Counted from the first letter of the stretch, positions 7,235-13,951 are shown. The stretch is 16,671 nucleotides of DNA from Gammaproteobacteria bacterium (GCA_027067235.1 JALXFQ010000248.1:1-16671); one strand, 5' to 3'. The notes: a model not told the origin generated them from the letters alone. Made by a program: numbers and translations.

Positions 7235-8346
7235 GCTGGCATTTCATCGAACCTGTGGACGTTCTCTTTCTGCGCGGCAACAAGCTGTTCGGCGATCCCG
7301 GCAGCTACGGCGAGTCACAGATCCCGCCCTGGCCGTCGGCGGCCGCTGGGGCCATTCGCGCCAACCTGCTGGCCCGCGACGGCATCGACTTCCAGCGTTT
7401 TGCGCGTGGCGAGGAAGCGCATCCCGCCGTCGGCACACCAGCGCAACCCGGACCGTTCCGGGTCACGGACTTCGGCCTGGCGCGGCGGGTGGACGGCAGG
7501 ATAGAGCGCATCTGGCCCCTGCCCGTCGATCTGATTGCAAGTCGGAAAGCGGATGAAGAAGTGGGCATTACCCGCCTCAAGCCGCAGGCCGTGGCGGAGG
7601 GCATCCATTCTTCGTTTCCGCTACCGCGGTTGCCGATACTCACACAAGCCGAGCGAGCCAAGCCGGCCAGCGGTTACTGGCTGGATCAGCAGGGTTACGC
7701 CGACTATCTCGCGGGCAGGCTGCCGGCGGTCGAATCACTGATTGCCAGCGGTGATCTTTGGCAACTGGATGAGCGGGTTGGTGTCGGCCTCGAAGCGGAG
7801 CGTGGTCGTGCGGATGATGGCAAATTGTTCACTGTGCAATCCATCGCCTTTTGCAAGAAGGTGGGTTTTATAGTGGCTACCGTGGGCGCCAGTCTTCCCG
7901 ATGAGGCCATGCTGCGTTTTGGTGGTGATGGCCGGGGAGCGCAGATGCAGGCGGTGGATTTTGCACCGGCGGGGGTTGATCTGTCGAAGCTTGTAGAAAA
8001 CGCGCGTTGCCGCATTGTGCTCACCAGTCCTGGCCTCTTTCCTGAAGGCTGGCGGTTGCCGGGCATGGCTGAAGATGGTCGCTTTGAACTGTCGGGTGTC
8101 AGCGGCAGAGTGGTGGCCGCTGCAGTCTCCCGCGCTGAAGTGGTTTCCGGCTGGGACCTTGCTCTCTGGCAGCCCAAACCTGCACAGCGTGCCGCGCCCA
8201 CCGGTAGTGTGTACTGGGTGGAAGGTCTGGAGGCAACACCGGAGACTCTTGGCAAGCTTGCGGCACAAGGCCTGTGGCCGGAAAGCGGCTATGATGCGCA
8301 GCGACGGGCAGAAGGTTTCAACCGATTTAATTGGGGGGTGTGGTGA
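7231..8346 (+). CDS. cmr3: Type III-B RAMP subunit Cmr3
   Basis: A 371-residue RAMP protein that pairs with Cas10 and holds the 5' handle of the crRNA at the foot of the Cmr complex. The N-terminus FIEPVDVLFLRGNKLFGDPG (residues 5-24) and IPPWPSAAAGAIRANLL (30-46) are diagnostic for Cmr3. A C-terminal glycine-rich region ends WGVW. It overlaps cas10 by 4 nt. The stop is embedded in TGATGATG (8344-8351), the kind of junction that normally couples the next cmr gene, yet the following stretch encodes an opposite-strand toxin-antitoxin pair. The second half of the gene looks poorer in G+C than the first. Confidence 0.9.
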   Translation: MSWHFIEPVDVLFLRGNKLFGDPGSYGESQIPPWPSAAAGAIRANLLARDGIDFQRFARGEEAHPAVGTPAQPGPFRVTDFGLARRVDGRIERIWPLPVDLIASRKADEEVGITRLKPQAVAEGIHSSFPLPRLPILTQAERAKPASGYWLDQQGYADYLAGRLPAVESLIASGDLWQLDERVGVGLEAERGRADDGKLFTVQSIAFCKKVGFIVATVGASLPDEAMLRFGGDGRGAQMQAVDFAPAGVDLSKLVENARCRIVLTSPGLFPEGWRLPGMAEDGRFELSGVSGRVVAAAVSRAEVVSGWDLALWQPKPAQRAAPTGSVYWVEGLEATPETLGKLAAQGLWPESGYDAQRRAEGFNRFNWGVW

Positions 8347-8354
8347 TGATGCGA

Positions 8355-8747
8355 TCAATCCCAGACGGTCTTGACCGGGTAGCGGCGGATGTGGGCGTCT
8401 GGCGTGACAATGGTCAGGCTGTGCTCAATGGCCTGGCAGATAAGCAGGCGGTCAAAGGGGTCTTTGTGCAGACCCGGCAACTGTTCGAGGCGCGCGACAT
8501 CTGCCGTTTCGATCGGGAGAACCGTCAGTTCCAGTGCTGCGCACTGCTCCCTCCAGAACTCAGCGAGCGTTGCGCCACCGGTATTGATGCGCAAACGTCC
8601 CTTGCCCTGCTTGATCAGCATTTCCCAGAGACAGATGGTACTGACGGCGAGCGCCTCGCTCTCTATCCGCGCCAGTGTCGGCGGCGGAATACGCTCGTAG
8701 TTGGAGATCAGGTAAATGAAGGTGCAAGTATCCAGCAGCATACTCAT
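8355..8747 (-). CDS. PIN-domain RNase toxin, VapC-like
   Basis: A 130-residue PIN-domain protein; VapC toxins are magnesium-dependent RNases that cut tRNA or rRNA and stop growth when free of antitoxin. The acidic residues of the active site are visible: D6 in LLDTCTFIYL, E42 in ICLWEMLIK, D99 in HKDPFDRLLICQAI (with D96), and D117 in IVTPDAHIRRYPV. Its start overlaps the stop of the antitoxin gene by 4 nt (ATGA on the minus strand), so the pair is coupled. It converges on cmr3 with only 8 nt between the stops. The start could be the third codon, also ATG. Placing it in a specific VapC subgroup is not possible here. Confidence 0.88.
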   Translation of the reverse strand: MSMLLDTCTFIYLISNYERIPPPTLARIESEALAVSTICLWEMLIKQGKGRLRINTGGATLAEFWREQCAALELTVLPIETADVARLEQLPGLHKDPFDRLLICQAIEHSLTIVTPDAHIRRYPVKTVWD

Positions 8748-9037
8748 TTCTCCTCCGGCTTCCAGTCGGGACTGAGAGGGTCGCTGGGAAGCATCTTCTC
8801 GCCTGTGAAGAGACCTAGCAGTTCATCGTCCAACGGCTCGTTGAAGTCCTCCGAAATCCAGACCTTGCCCTTGGCCAGGCCAAAAGGCCGGCGTTTTTTC
8901 GGCGGCTCCGGCTTCACCGCCACCAGCCGCGCCACCGGCTTGTTGCGCCGGGCGATGATGATCTCCTCGCCCCGCTCGACGGCGGCGAGATACTCCGACA
9001 GATGCGCCTTGGCTTCGTGCACATTGACCGTTTTCAT
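8744..9037 (-). CDS. Phd/YefM-type antitoxin partner of the PIN toxin
   Basis: A 97-residue protein beginning MKTVNVHEAKAHLSEYL, the Phd/YefM DNA-binding fold, followed by VERGEEIIIARRNKPVARLV, both typical of this antitoxin family. The C-terminal half is charged (KKRRPFG, then DFNEPLDDELLGLF) and would wrap the toxin. An ATG further upstream at 9061 is rejected because a perfect AGGAGG sits 7 nt before the ATG at 9037. Such antitoxins usually repress their own promoter, which here must lie over the start of cmr4, divergently oriented 42 nt away. Confidence 0.88.
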   Translation of the reverse strand: MKTVNVHEAKAHLSEYLAAVERGEEIIIARRNKPVARLVAVKPEPPKKRRPFGLAKGKVWISEDFNEPLDDELLGLFTGEKMLPSDPLSPDWKPEEK

Positions 9038-9044
9038 GGCATTG

Positions 9045-9050
9045 CCTCCT
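9045..9050 (-). promoter_or_regulatory. Shine-Dalgarno site of the antitoxin gene
   Basis: A perfect AGGAGG on the minus strand, 7 nt before the ATG whose first base is 9037. It decides the antitoxin start and is stronger than the sites of the surrounding cmr genes, in line with an independently expressed, inserted cassette. Confidence 0.8.
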
Positions 9051-9079
9051 AACTTGACCAACTAAAGGAATACTAGACC

Positions 9080-9979
9080 ATGTTTGAAAAGAAAGCAGCC
9101 CTTTTCCTCTACGCCGTGAGCCCCGTCCACATGGGCGCGGGTACGGCGACGGGCATTATCGACAACCCCATCCAGCGGGAGCGGCATACCAACCACCCCA
9201 GCTTTGCCGGCTCGGGCATCAAGGGGGCCATCCGCCATGGCTTCGAGGCCATCGGCGGCGATGCCGGGCTGATCGACAGCCTGTTCGGCCCCGAGTCGGG
9301 CAGTGACAACCTGCACGCCGGCGCCGTCAGCTTTGGTGACGCCCAGCTCGTCGCCTTTCCGGTGCGCAGCCTCAAGGGGGGCTATGTGTACGCCACCTGC
9401 CCCACGGCGCTGGCTCGGGTACAGCGGTTGCTGAAAATGGCCGACAAGGCAAAGGAATGGTCCATTCCCGAGCCATCGGAAGGCCGTTGCCTGCTGCACA
9501 ACGATGCCCTGTTGCAACAGGGAAAACTTTACCTGGAAGCCTTCGAATACGTGCCAGTCAAAGACGAAACGTCGAAGCCAATCGCCGAAGACCTGGCCAA
9601 AAAAGCCCTGCCCGGCGACGGGGGCTACGACTACTTCCGCGACAAGCTCAAGCAAGATCTGGTCATCCTCTCCGACACCGATTTCACCTACTTCGTGGAA
9701 AACGCGACGCTGGTCGAACCCCATGTGCGCATCAACCCCGACACGGGCACCGCCGAAAAAGGCGGACTGTTCTACACCGAAAATCTGCCGCCGGAATCCC
9801 TGCTGGTGGCGCCGGTCATGGCCAGCCAGACCCGCACCAAAAATGAAAACGACAAAGACGATGCCGCCGGCGTCATGGGCAAGATCAATAACGTCATCGA
9901 CGGCAAGCTGCTGCAACTCGGTGGTGACGCCACCACCGGGCGCGGCCTGGTCATGGCGAAAATGGTAGGAGGTATGTAA
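9080..9979 (+). CDS. cmr4: Type III-B backbone RAMP subunit Cmr4 (target RNA nuclease)
   Basis: A 299-residue protein that forms the repeated backbone of the Cmr complex and cuts bound target RNA at 6-nt intervals. The start LYAVSPVHMGAGTATGIIDNPIQRE carries the Cmr4 signature; D28 in IDNPIQRE corresponds to the catalytic aspartate known in this family. PSFAGSGIKGAIRHGFEA follows (about 40-57). The C-terminal RAMP loop is LGGDATTGRGLVMAKM. AAGGA at 9065-9069 lies 10 nt before the ATG. Because a divergent toxin-antitoxin pair precedes it, expression depends on read-through across the insert or on a promoter inside it. Its stop shares one base with the cmr5 start (TAATG). Confidence 0.95.
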   Translation: MFEKKAALFLYAVSPVHMGAGTATGIIDNPIQRERHTNHPSFAGSGIKGAIRHGFEAIGGDAGLIDSLFGPESGSDNLHAGAVSFGDAQLVAFPVRSLKGGYVYATCPTALARVQRLLKMADKAKEWSIPEPSEGRCLLHNDALLQQGKLYLEAFEYVPVKDETSKPIAEDLAKKALPGDGGYDYFRDKLKQDLVILSDTDFTYFVENATLVEPHVRINPDTGTAEKGGLFYTENLPPESLLVAPVMASQTRTKNENDKDDAAGVMGKINNVIDGKLLQLGGDATTGRGLVMAKMVGGM

Positions 9980-10338
9980 TGGCAACACTGGAACAGCAAC
10001 GCGCCCAACATGCCTGGGAAAAGGCCGCCGAAGGCATCGCTGCCCACGGCAGTGACTACATGAACGACGCGAAGGGCCTGCCGGCGCTGATCATGAACTC
10101 GGGGCTGATGCAGGTGATGGCTTTTCTCAATCAGAAAGGGGGCCGCCATCAGGTGTTGATGAACCATTTGCTCGACTGGCTGCACCATCAACTTCAAACG
10201 CCAGCGCGGTTTGAAGCCTTTATGGAGGAAATGATGCAGGTCGACAGTCGCCGCTACCAGCAAGTAACCACAGAAGCCTTCGCCTGGTTGCGCTGGTTGC
10301 GTCAGATGGCTGCCGCCAGAAATGGAGGAAGCAACTGA
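9979..10338 (+). CDS. cmr5: Type III-B small subunit Cmr5
   Basis: A 119-residue helical protein, the small subunit that lines the Cmr backbone and helps hold crRNA-target duplex. The beginning EQQRAQHAWEKAAEG and the later MNDAKGLPALIMNSGLMQVMAFL match the Cmr5 pattern, and length is near the low end of the family. It overlaps cmr4 and cmr6 by one base each (TAATG, TGATG), a tightly coupled arrangement that fits the fixed stoichiometry of the complex. Confidence 0.92.
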   Translation: MATLEQQRAQHAWEKAAEGIAAHGSDYMNDAKGLPALIMNSGLMQVMAFLNQKGGRHQVLMNHLLDWLHHQLQTPARFEAFMEEMMQVDSRRYQQVTTEAFAWLRWLRQMAAARNGGSN

Positions 10339-11555
10339 TGTCTATTGTTGCAGCACCGAAATATCTGGGAGGCAACTTTGCAGATGCGTCGCCTGGCATG
10401 CGGTTTGGAATGTATCTGCCTGTCTGGCTTCCTGACTGGAAAAAGAACAAGAACCTGGATTGGCATCAGATTTGTAAATTGGGGTCCAAGGACAGAAATC
10501 TGATTCAATCGCTTCAGGACAGGCAGCAGGCCATGGCGCTGAGTGATGCCGCCGATGATGTGTTAATACTCCCCGCAAAATCCACTGCGCCATTTACCAC
10601 AGGTCTGGGCAACGAACACCCTTTGGAAAATGGTTTCTCTTTTCTCTGGCCTTATGGCCTGCCGTATCTTCCCGGCAGCGGTGTGAAAGGGGTACTGCGG
10701 CAGGCGGTGCGTGAGCTCTCTTCCGGTGAATGGGATATTGAATCCGGCTGGGATACGGAACAGCGCTATAAAGTGAAAAATGGCAAATTGCAGCCGCTCA
10801 GCATGGCCGATGTTCTATTTGGGTTAGAAAGCAAAGATGGCGGGAATGAGCATTTCCGTGGCGTACTTGCTTTCTGGGATGTGATTCCAGAGATCAGTGG
10901 TGGCAGGCTCTCGGTAGAAATCATGACGCCGCATCAAAAACACTATTATCAGGATGGCCAGGCGCCTCATGATTCCGGCGACCCCGTACCGATACCTTTT
11001 CTTACAGTCCCACCCGGCTCAGGCTTCCAGTTCGTCATTACCTGTGATCATGCCAGGTTGAAACGTATTGCGCCCGAACTAACGGAGGACGACCAATGGA
11101 AAGCGCTGATGGAGAAAGCGTTTGAACATGCTTTCGACTGGCTTGGTTTCGGCGCCAAAACAGCTGTTGGCTACGGCGCAATGCATTTGGACGATCAAAC
11201 GCTTGATGAGGAAAAACAACGACTGGCGCGCAGGCGGGAGGAAGCGCGCAAAGCCAAAGAGCTTGAACAGTTAACAGCGTCGTTGCCGGAGGATGCGGCG
11301 TGGCTTGAACGGCAAAAAGCCTGTGGAGAATGGAAGGATAACGGCAGCTTTCTTACAGCAATCGAAATTTTTCTCGGTGAGAGGGCAAATCTGTCTTCAG
11401 ATGCGGTTGATATACTCAAGCAGGAACTGGATCGACGCTGGAAGGGTATCGTGAAAAACCCAGACGCAGTAAAAGGCAAAAAGAACAAGCCCATGTTTAA
11501 GGAACGCCCGAAAAAAATTGTCCAGCAAATCCTGGCGCTGGCTCCAGAAAAATGA
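10338..11555 (+). CDS. cmr6: Type III-B RAMP subunit Cmr6 with charged C-terminal tail
   Basis: A 405-residue RAMP protein that caps the 3' end of the Cmr backbone next to Cmr1. The core shows NEHPLENGFSFLWPYGLPYLPGSGVKGVLRQA-like sequence (about residues 93-124; PGSGVKGVLRQAVREL is the RAMP helix entry) and the C-terminal glycine-rich loop GFGAKTAVGYGAM (269-281). Beyond it lies a tail of about 120 residues, beginning with a highly charged segment (EEKQRLARRREEARKAKELE) likely to be a coiled coil and ending in lysine-rich sequence; similar tails occur in some Cmr6 proteins. The gene is visibly lower in G+C than cas10. Its stop overlaps the next ATG by 4 nt. Confidence 0.9.
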   Translation: MSIVAAPKYLGGNFADASPGMRFGMYLPVWLPDWKKNKNLDWHQICKLGSKDRNLIQSLQDRQQAMALSDAADDVLILPAKSTAPFTTGLGNEHPLENGFSFLWPYGLPYLPGSGVKGVLRQAVRELSSGEWDIESGWDTEQRYKVKNGKLQPLSMADVLFGLESKDGGNEHFRGVLAFWDVIPEISGGRLSVEIMTPHQKHYYQDGQAPHDSGDPVPIPFLTVPPGSGFQFVITCDHARLKRIAPELTEDDQWKALMEKAFEHAFDWLGFGAKTAVGYGAMHLDDQTLDEEKQRLARRREEARKAKELEQLTASLPEDAAWLERQKACGEWKDNGSFLTAIEIFLGERANLSSDAVDILKQELDRRWKGIVKNPDAVKGKKNKPMFKERPKKIVQQILALAPEK

Positions 11556-11872
11556 CGCTCTATTTGCTCAACAGCCCGGTGCTGACTGACTACGGTCTAT
11601 GGCGTTATTCTGGTCCTCTGGATCCCGGTCAGGCCAGAAAAATTGCCGCCAGTGGTTTTGTTTCCGCGGTGGGTCATCCGGGGGCTGCGGAACTGCTACA
11701 GGAAATACTTCGGCAAAAAGTCGATGCCAGCAGGAGACGTGTCAATATTGCGCCTGGAGAAACGGCTCTGGTCTTGCGGGTAAAAACACGCCTGCCGGAA
11801 GGGGCCGTTCTGGACAAGGCGACCTTGTCAGATTTGGATTGGGAACTCTCTTTACTGGAAAGAGTGGAATAG
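11552..11872 (+). CDS. crn2: Ring nuclease Crn2, DUF1874 family (AcrIII-1 homologue)
   Basis: A 106-residue protein of the DUF1874 family. Members from archaeal viruses (AcrIII-1) and from bacterial type III loci (Crn2) hydrolyse cyclic tetra-adenylate and so switch off cA4-activated effectors. Family landmarks are present: LLNSPVL at the N-terminus, SAVGHPGAAELL with H42 matching the catalytic histidine, RLPEG with R80 and E83 matching ligand-binding residues, and the closing DLDWELSLLERVE. It is translationally coupled to cmr6 (ATGA) and directly precedes two candidate cA4-responsive effector genes, so it most likely acts as the host off-switch. Its presence implies cA4 is the main signal. 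A virus-derived origin is possible. Confidence 0.88.
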   Translation: MTLYLLNSPVLTDYGLWRYSGPLDPGQARKIAASGFVSAVGHPGAAELLQEILRQKVDASRRRVNIAPGETALVLRVKTRLPEGAVLDKATLSDLDWELSLLERVE

Positions 11873-11884
11873 GTCGGAAAAAAG

Positions 11885-12520
11885 ATGACATTCATCGGTG
11901 ATAACAACCAACTCTTCGGCCTGGCCGAGTCCACCTGGCTCTGGCTCGATCAATTCGGCATCCTGTTTGGTGATATTGCGCTGATTGTGGGCATACTTGG
12001 TGGCGTTATTGCGTGGTTGCAGCGCGACCGCATCCGCCGCTGGTTCAGTTTCAACCGTTTTCCCGTTTCCGGCCGTGAGGCTGACGATGAGGAACGCTGG
12101 GACGCCTTGTTGTTTACTGTCAGCAAAGCGGAAATCCCGCAATGGGTGATGGAGGCGAAGAAGCCCCGCGCCGTGGCATTTCTCGCCACGGAACAATCAG
12201 GGGATGCCGCGCGAAAGCTGGTTGATCATGCGCGCTCGGCCGGTATTGATGCGCTGGTGCCCAAACAGGTAGACGATCCGGATGATCCAGCCCAGGCCAG
12301 GGAAGAGGCTGCACGGCTGATTCAGCGTCTGCGCGACAAGGGGCATGGTCGCATCGCCGTCGATGTGACCGGCGGCAAAACGCCCATGAGCATCGGCGCA
12401 TTCATGGCCGCGCAGGAAGCCCATTGCGACACCCTTTACGTGAGCAGCGACTTCGATCCCGCCCTCAAGCAACCTGTCATGCGCAGCGCAAAAATCCGCT
12501 GTATCACCAAAGCGCCTTGA
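11885..12520 (+). CDS. Membrane-anchored CARF effector, Cam1-like
   Basis: A 211-residue protein with one predicted N-terminal membrane helix (about residues 25-45, GILFGDIALIVGILGGVIAWL) followed at once by a basic stretch QRDRIRRW, placing the C-terminal domain in the cytoplasm. That domain has the CARF pattern: RWDALLFTVSKAEIPQWV, RAVAFLATEQSGD, and the ligand-binding motif VDVTGGKTPMSIG with GGKTPMS at 163-169. Length and architecture match Cam1, a cA4-gated type III effector that depolarises the membrane; Csx23-like membrane effectors are a less likely alternative. It follows crn2 by 12 nt with GGAAAAAAG before the ATG. Assignment to Cam1 rests on architecture; the CARF call is firmer. 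Confidence 0.78.
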   Translation: MTFIGDNNQLFGLAESTWLWLDQFGILFGDIALIVGILGGVIAWLQRDRIRRWFSFNRFPVSGREADDEERWDALLFTVSKAEIPQWVMEAKKPRAVAFLATEQSGDAARKLVDHARSAGIDALVPKQVDDPDDPAQAREEAARLIQRLRDKGHGRIAVDVTGGKTPMSIGAFMAAQEAHCDTLYVSSDFDPALKQPVMRSAKIRCITKAP

Positions 12521-12566
12521 TGACGGCTCTTTGACATTCTCCGGTTAAACGGGCAAATAACGACAG

Positions 12567-13727
12567 ATGAAACTCAAAACCCATATTTGCCTCATATCCG
12601 ACCAGCCGCTACCCAACCTGATACCCGCGCTGGACCCCGGTCTTCGTCCGTCGCGCGTGATACAGGTGGTCAGTCGCGCCATGCAACAGCGCGCCGACGA
12701 CATGGCGGTTGTTCTGAAGGTTCGCGGCGTACACGTGGAGCAATGGCCCATAGCCGATCCCTGGGATGTAGAGCATGCGAAAACCCGGCTGCTGCAACTG
12801 CTGGAACGCGAAAAAGCACAGATTCCCGACAAACAGATAGGGCTGAATGTGACAGGCGGGGCCAAACCCATGAGCATAGGCGCTTATGAAGCCTGCCGCG
12901 CCTATGAACTGCCCATTTTCTACGTCCACCCGGAAAAGGATCGTCTGGTATGGATATACAGCCCCGGCGGCTCGGAAATCCCGCCTGTGGAGCTGGCCGA
13001 TCGCATCAGGATCGAACCCTTCCTGCAAGCCCACGGCGTTGAAGTGCGCAACCAGCCCGGACGTAACGTGGTCAACCCGTCGCTGTTGCAAACCGGTGAA
13101 GAAATCATCCGCTGTATTGACACGTATCATAGACAACTGGGCACGCTCAACTACCTCGCCAGCAAGGCGGAAAAAACGCTGTCCACGCCGCTGGAACAGG
13201 GGCAGCGGCGCAAGGCCAGCGACCTGATTGAACTTTTCCAGAGCCACGACCTGCTCGAAGACACCGAAGCCGACCTGCGTTTCAGCAACGAGGACGCCCG
13301 TTTTTTTGCCAACGGCGGCTGGCTGGAGTACACCGTTTTTGACGCCGTGCGCCAGCTACGCAAACAAGACCAGCATATCCAGGACGTTGCCCGCGGCGTG
13401 CGCGTCAGTCGCCGCCAGGAGAATAAATCCATACCCAACGAACTGGACGTGGTTTTTCTGCGCAATAACCGACTCCACATCATCGAATGCAAAACCCGCC
13501 AGTTCAGGGGAGAGGGCGAAGACGCCCCCGGCGCTGAAGCCCTTTACAAACTTGACACCCTGGCCGATCTCATGGGTGGACTCCAGGCCCGCGCCATGCT
13601 GGTCAGCTTTCGCGACATCTCCGGGTATGACCGCGCCCGCGCGGCTGACCTGGGCATCAGCATCTGCAGCGGTCAACAACTGCAAAACCTGAAAAGCCAC
13701 CTGCGGCAATTTATCGACGCCCGGTAA
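12567..13727 (+). CDS. CARF-PD-(D/E)xK nuclease, Card1/Can2-like (DUF1887)
   Basis: A 386-residue protein. The N-terminal CARF domain begins LISDQPLPNLIPALDPGLRPS, typical of DUF1887, and carries NVTGGAKPMSIGA (GGAKPMS at 97-103). A helical linker region (about 190-270) leads to a PD-(D/E)xK nuclease fold: NELDVVFLRNNRLHIIECKT, with E292 or D294, E307 and K309 as candidate metal and catalytic residues. Card1 and Can2 are cA4-activated, metal-dependent nucleases that cut single-stranded DNA and RNA or nick DNA, causing growth arrest during infection. The order of CARF then nuclease, and the length, fit Card1/Can2. It lies 46 nt after the Cam1-like gene, the widest gap inside the effector operon apart from those at cmr1 and the toxin-antitoxin insert, with a consensus TTGACA at 12531 but no good -10 box. 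Confidence 0.87.
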   Translation: MKLKTHICLISDQPLPNLIPALDPGLRPSRVIQVVSRAMQQRADDMAVVLKVRGVHVEQWPIADPWDVEHAKTRLLQLLEREKAQIPDKQIGLNVTGGAKPMSIGAYEACRAYELPIFYVHPEKDRLVWIYSPGGSEIPPVELADRIRIEPFLQAHGVEVRNQPGRNVVNPSLLQTGEEIIRCIDTYHRQLGTLNYLASKAEKTLSTPLEQGQRRKASDLIELFQSHDLLEDTEADLRFSNEDARFFANGGWLEYTVFDAVRQLRKQDQHIQDVARGVRVSRRQENKSIPNELDVVFLRNNRLHIIECKTRQFRGEGEDAPGAEALYKLDTLADLMGGLQARAMLVSFRDISGYDRARAADLGISICSGQQLQNLKSHLRQFIDAR

Positions 13728-13821
13728 AATCCGGCAGCCAATGGCAATGAACCTTGCATTTATGGATCAGAAATCCAGAAATACGGGGATGACAGGGCGA
13801 AGCAGTTATACATCCGGCCTG

Positions 13822-13851
13822 TTGACGGCATTGCAATGCCTGGTCTGTTAC
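13822..13851 (+). promoter_or_regulatory. Candidate promoter of the adaptation operon with a palindrome in the spacer
   Basis: TTGACG (13822-13827) resembles a -35 box; 17-18 nt later CTGTTA or TGTTAC is a weak -10 match. The perfect palindrome GGCATTGCAATGCC (13827-13840) begins on the last base of the -35 box and fills most of the spacer, which is where a repressor would block polymerase. The palindrome is seen directly; promoter and operator functions are inferred. Confidence 0.4.
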
Positions 13852-13890
13852 AGATTCCGCGTGGCTACCTGATTCAGCGCGCGAGTCAAC

Positions 13891-13931
13891 GTTTCCCCAC
13901 CGCAAGCTTGCCGCATCAGCCTGACGGCTTT
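13891..13931. repeat. Copy B of the leader element found before cas6
   Basis: GTTTCCC followed by CGCAAGCTTGCCGCA (13901-13915, 15 identical bases with 1110-1124) and GACGGCTTT at 13923-13931. The order of these blocks is the same as at 1099-1144, with a shorter spacing. Together the copies bracket the block from cas6 to the Card1/Can2-like gene as imperfect direct repeats about 12.8 kb apart. Confidence 0.55.
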
Positions 13932-13934
13932 TTT
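13918..13934 (+). terminator. Possible short terminator or attenuator before cas2
   Basis: AGCC-TGAC-GGCT forms a four-pair stem with a tetraloop, followed by six T residues (13929-13934). The stem is short for an efficient terminator. It may end the effector transcript, or attenuate transcription into the adaptation genes, whose first ATG is 18 nt downstream. Confidence 0.4.
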
Positions 13935-13951
13935 CATGGCACATTACCGCC

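Larger units (their letters stand above)
13728..13951. other. Regulatory gap between effector and adaptation operons
   Basis: No convincing gene is present in these 224 bases. In order, they hold a TTGACG box overlapping a 14-bp palindrome (13822-13840), a TGATTC/GAGTCA imperfect hairpin near 13870-13889, copy B of the element found before cas6 (13891-13931), and a small hairpin with a T-run (13918-13934) that ends 18 nt before the cas2 ATG. The gap therefore probably separates two transcription units. Confidence 0.6.

Noticed and set aside
8346..9065. A plus-strand frame of about 239 codons starting in the cmr3 TGATGATG junction.
   Set aside because: It is antisense to the PIN toxin and antitoxin, which have clear family motifs and a strong ribosome site; the plus-strand product resembles nothing.
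9062..9988. A 308-codon minus-strand frame over cmr4.
   Set aside because: Cmr4 on the plus strand is unmistakable; the antisense product is low in complexity.
12531..12566. A consensus -35 box TTGACA before the Card1/Can2-like gene.
   Set aside because: The hexamers 16-18 nt downstream (GCAAAT, CAAATA, AAATAA) are poor -10 boxes and transcription would start almost at the ATG, so it is not listed as a promoter.
13728..13951. Possible CRISPR mini-array between effector and adaptation genes.
   Set aside because: No repeat unit of CRISPR size recurs with regular spacing here; only palindromes and one copy of the leader element are present.
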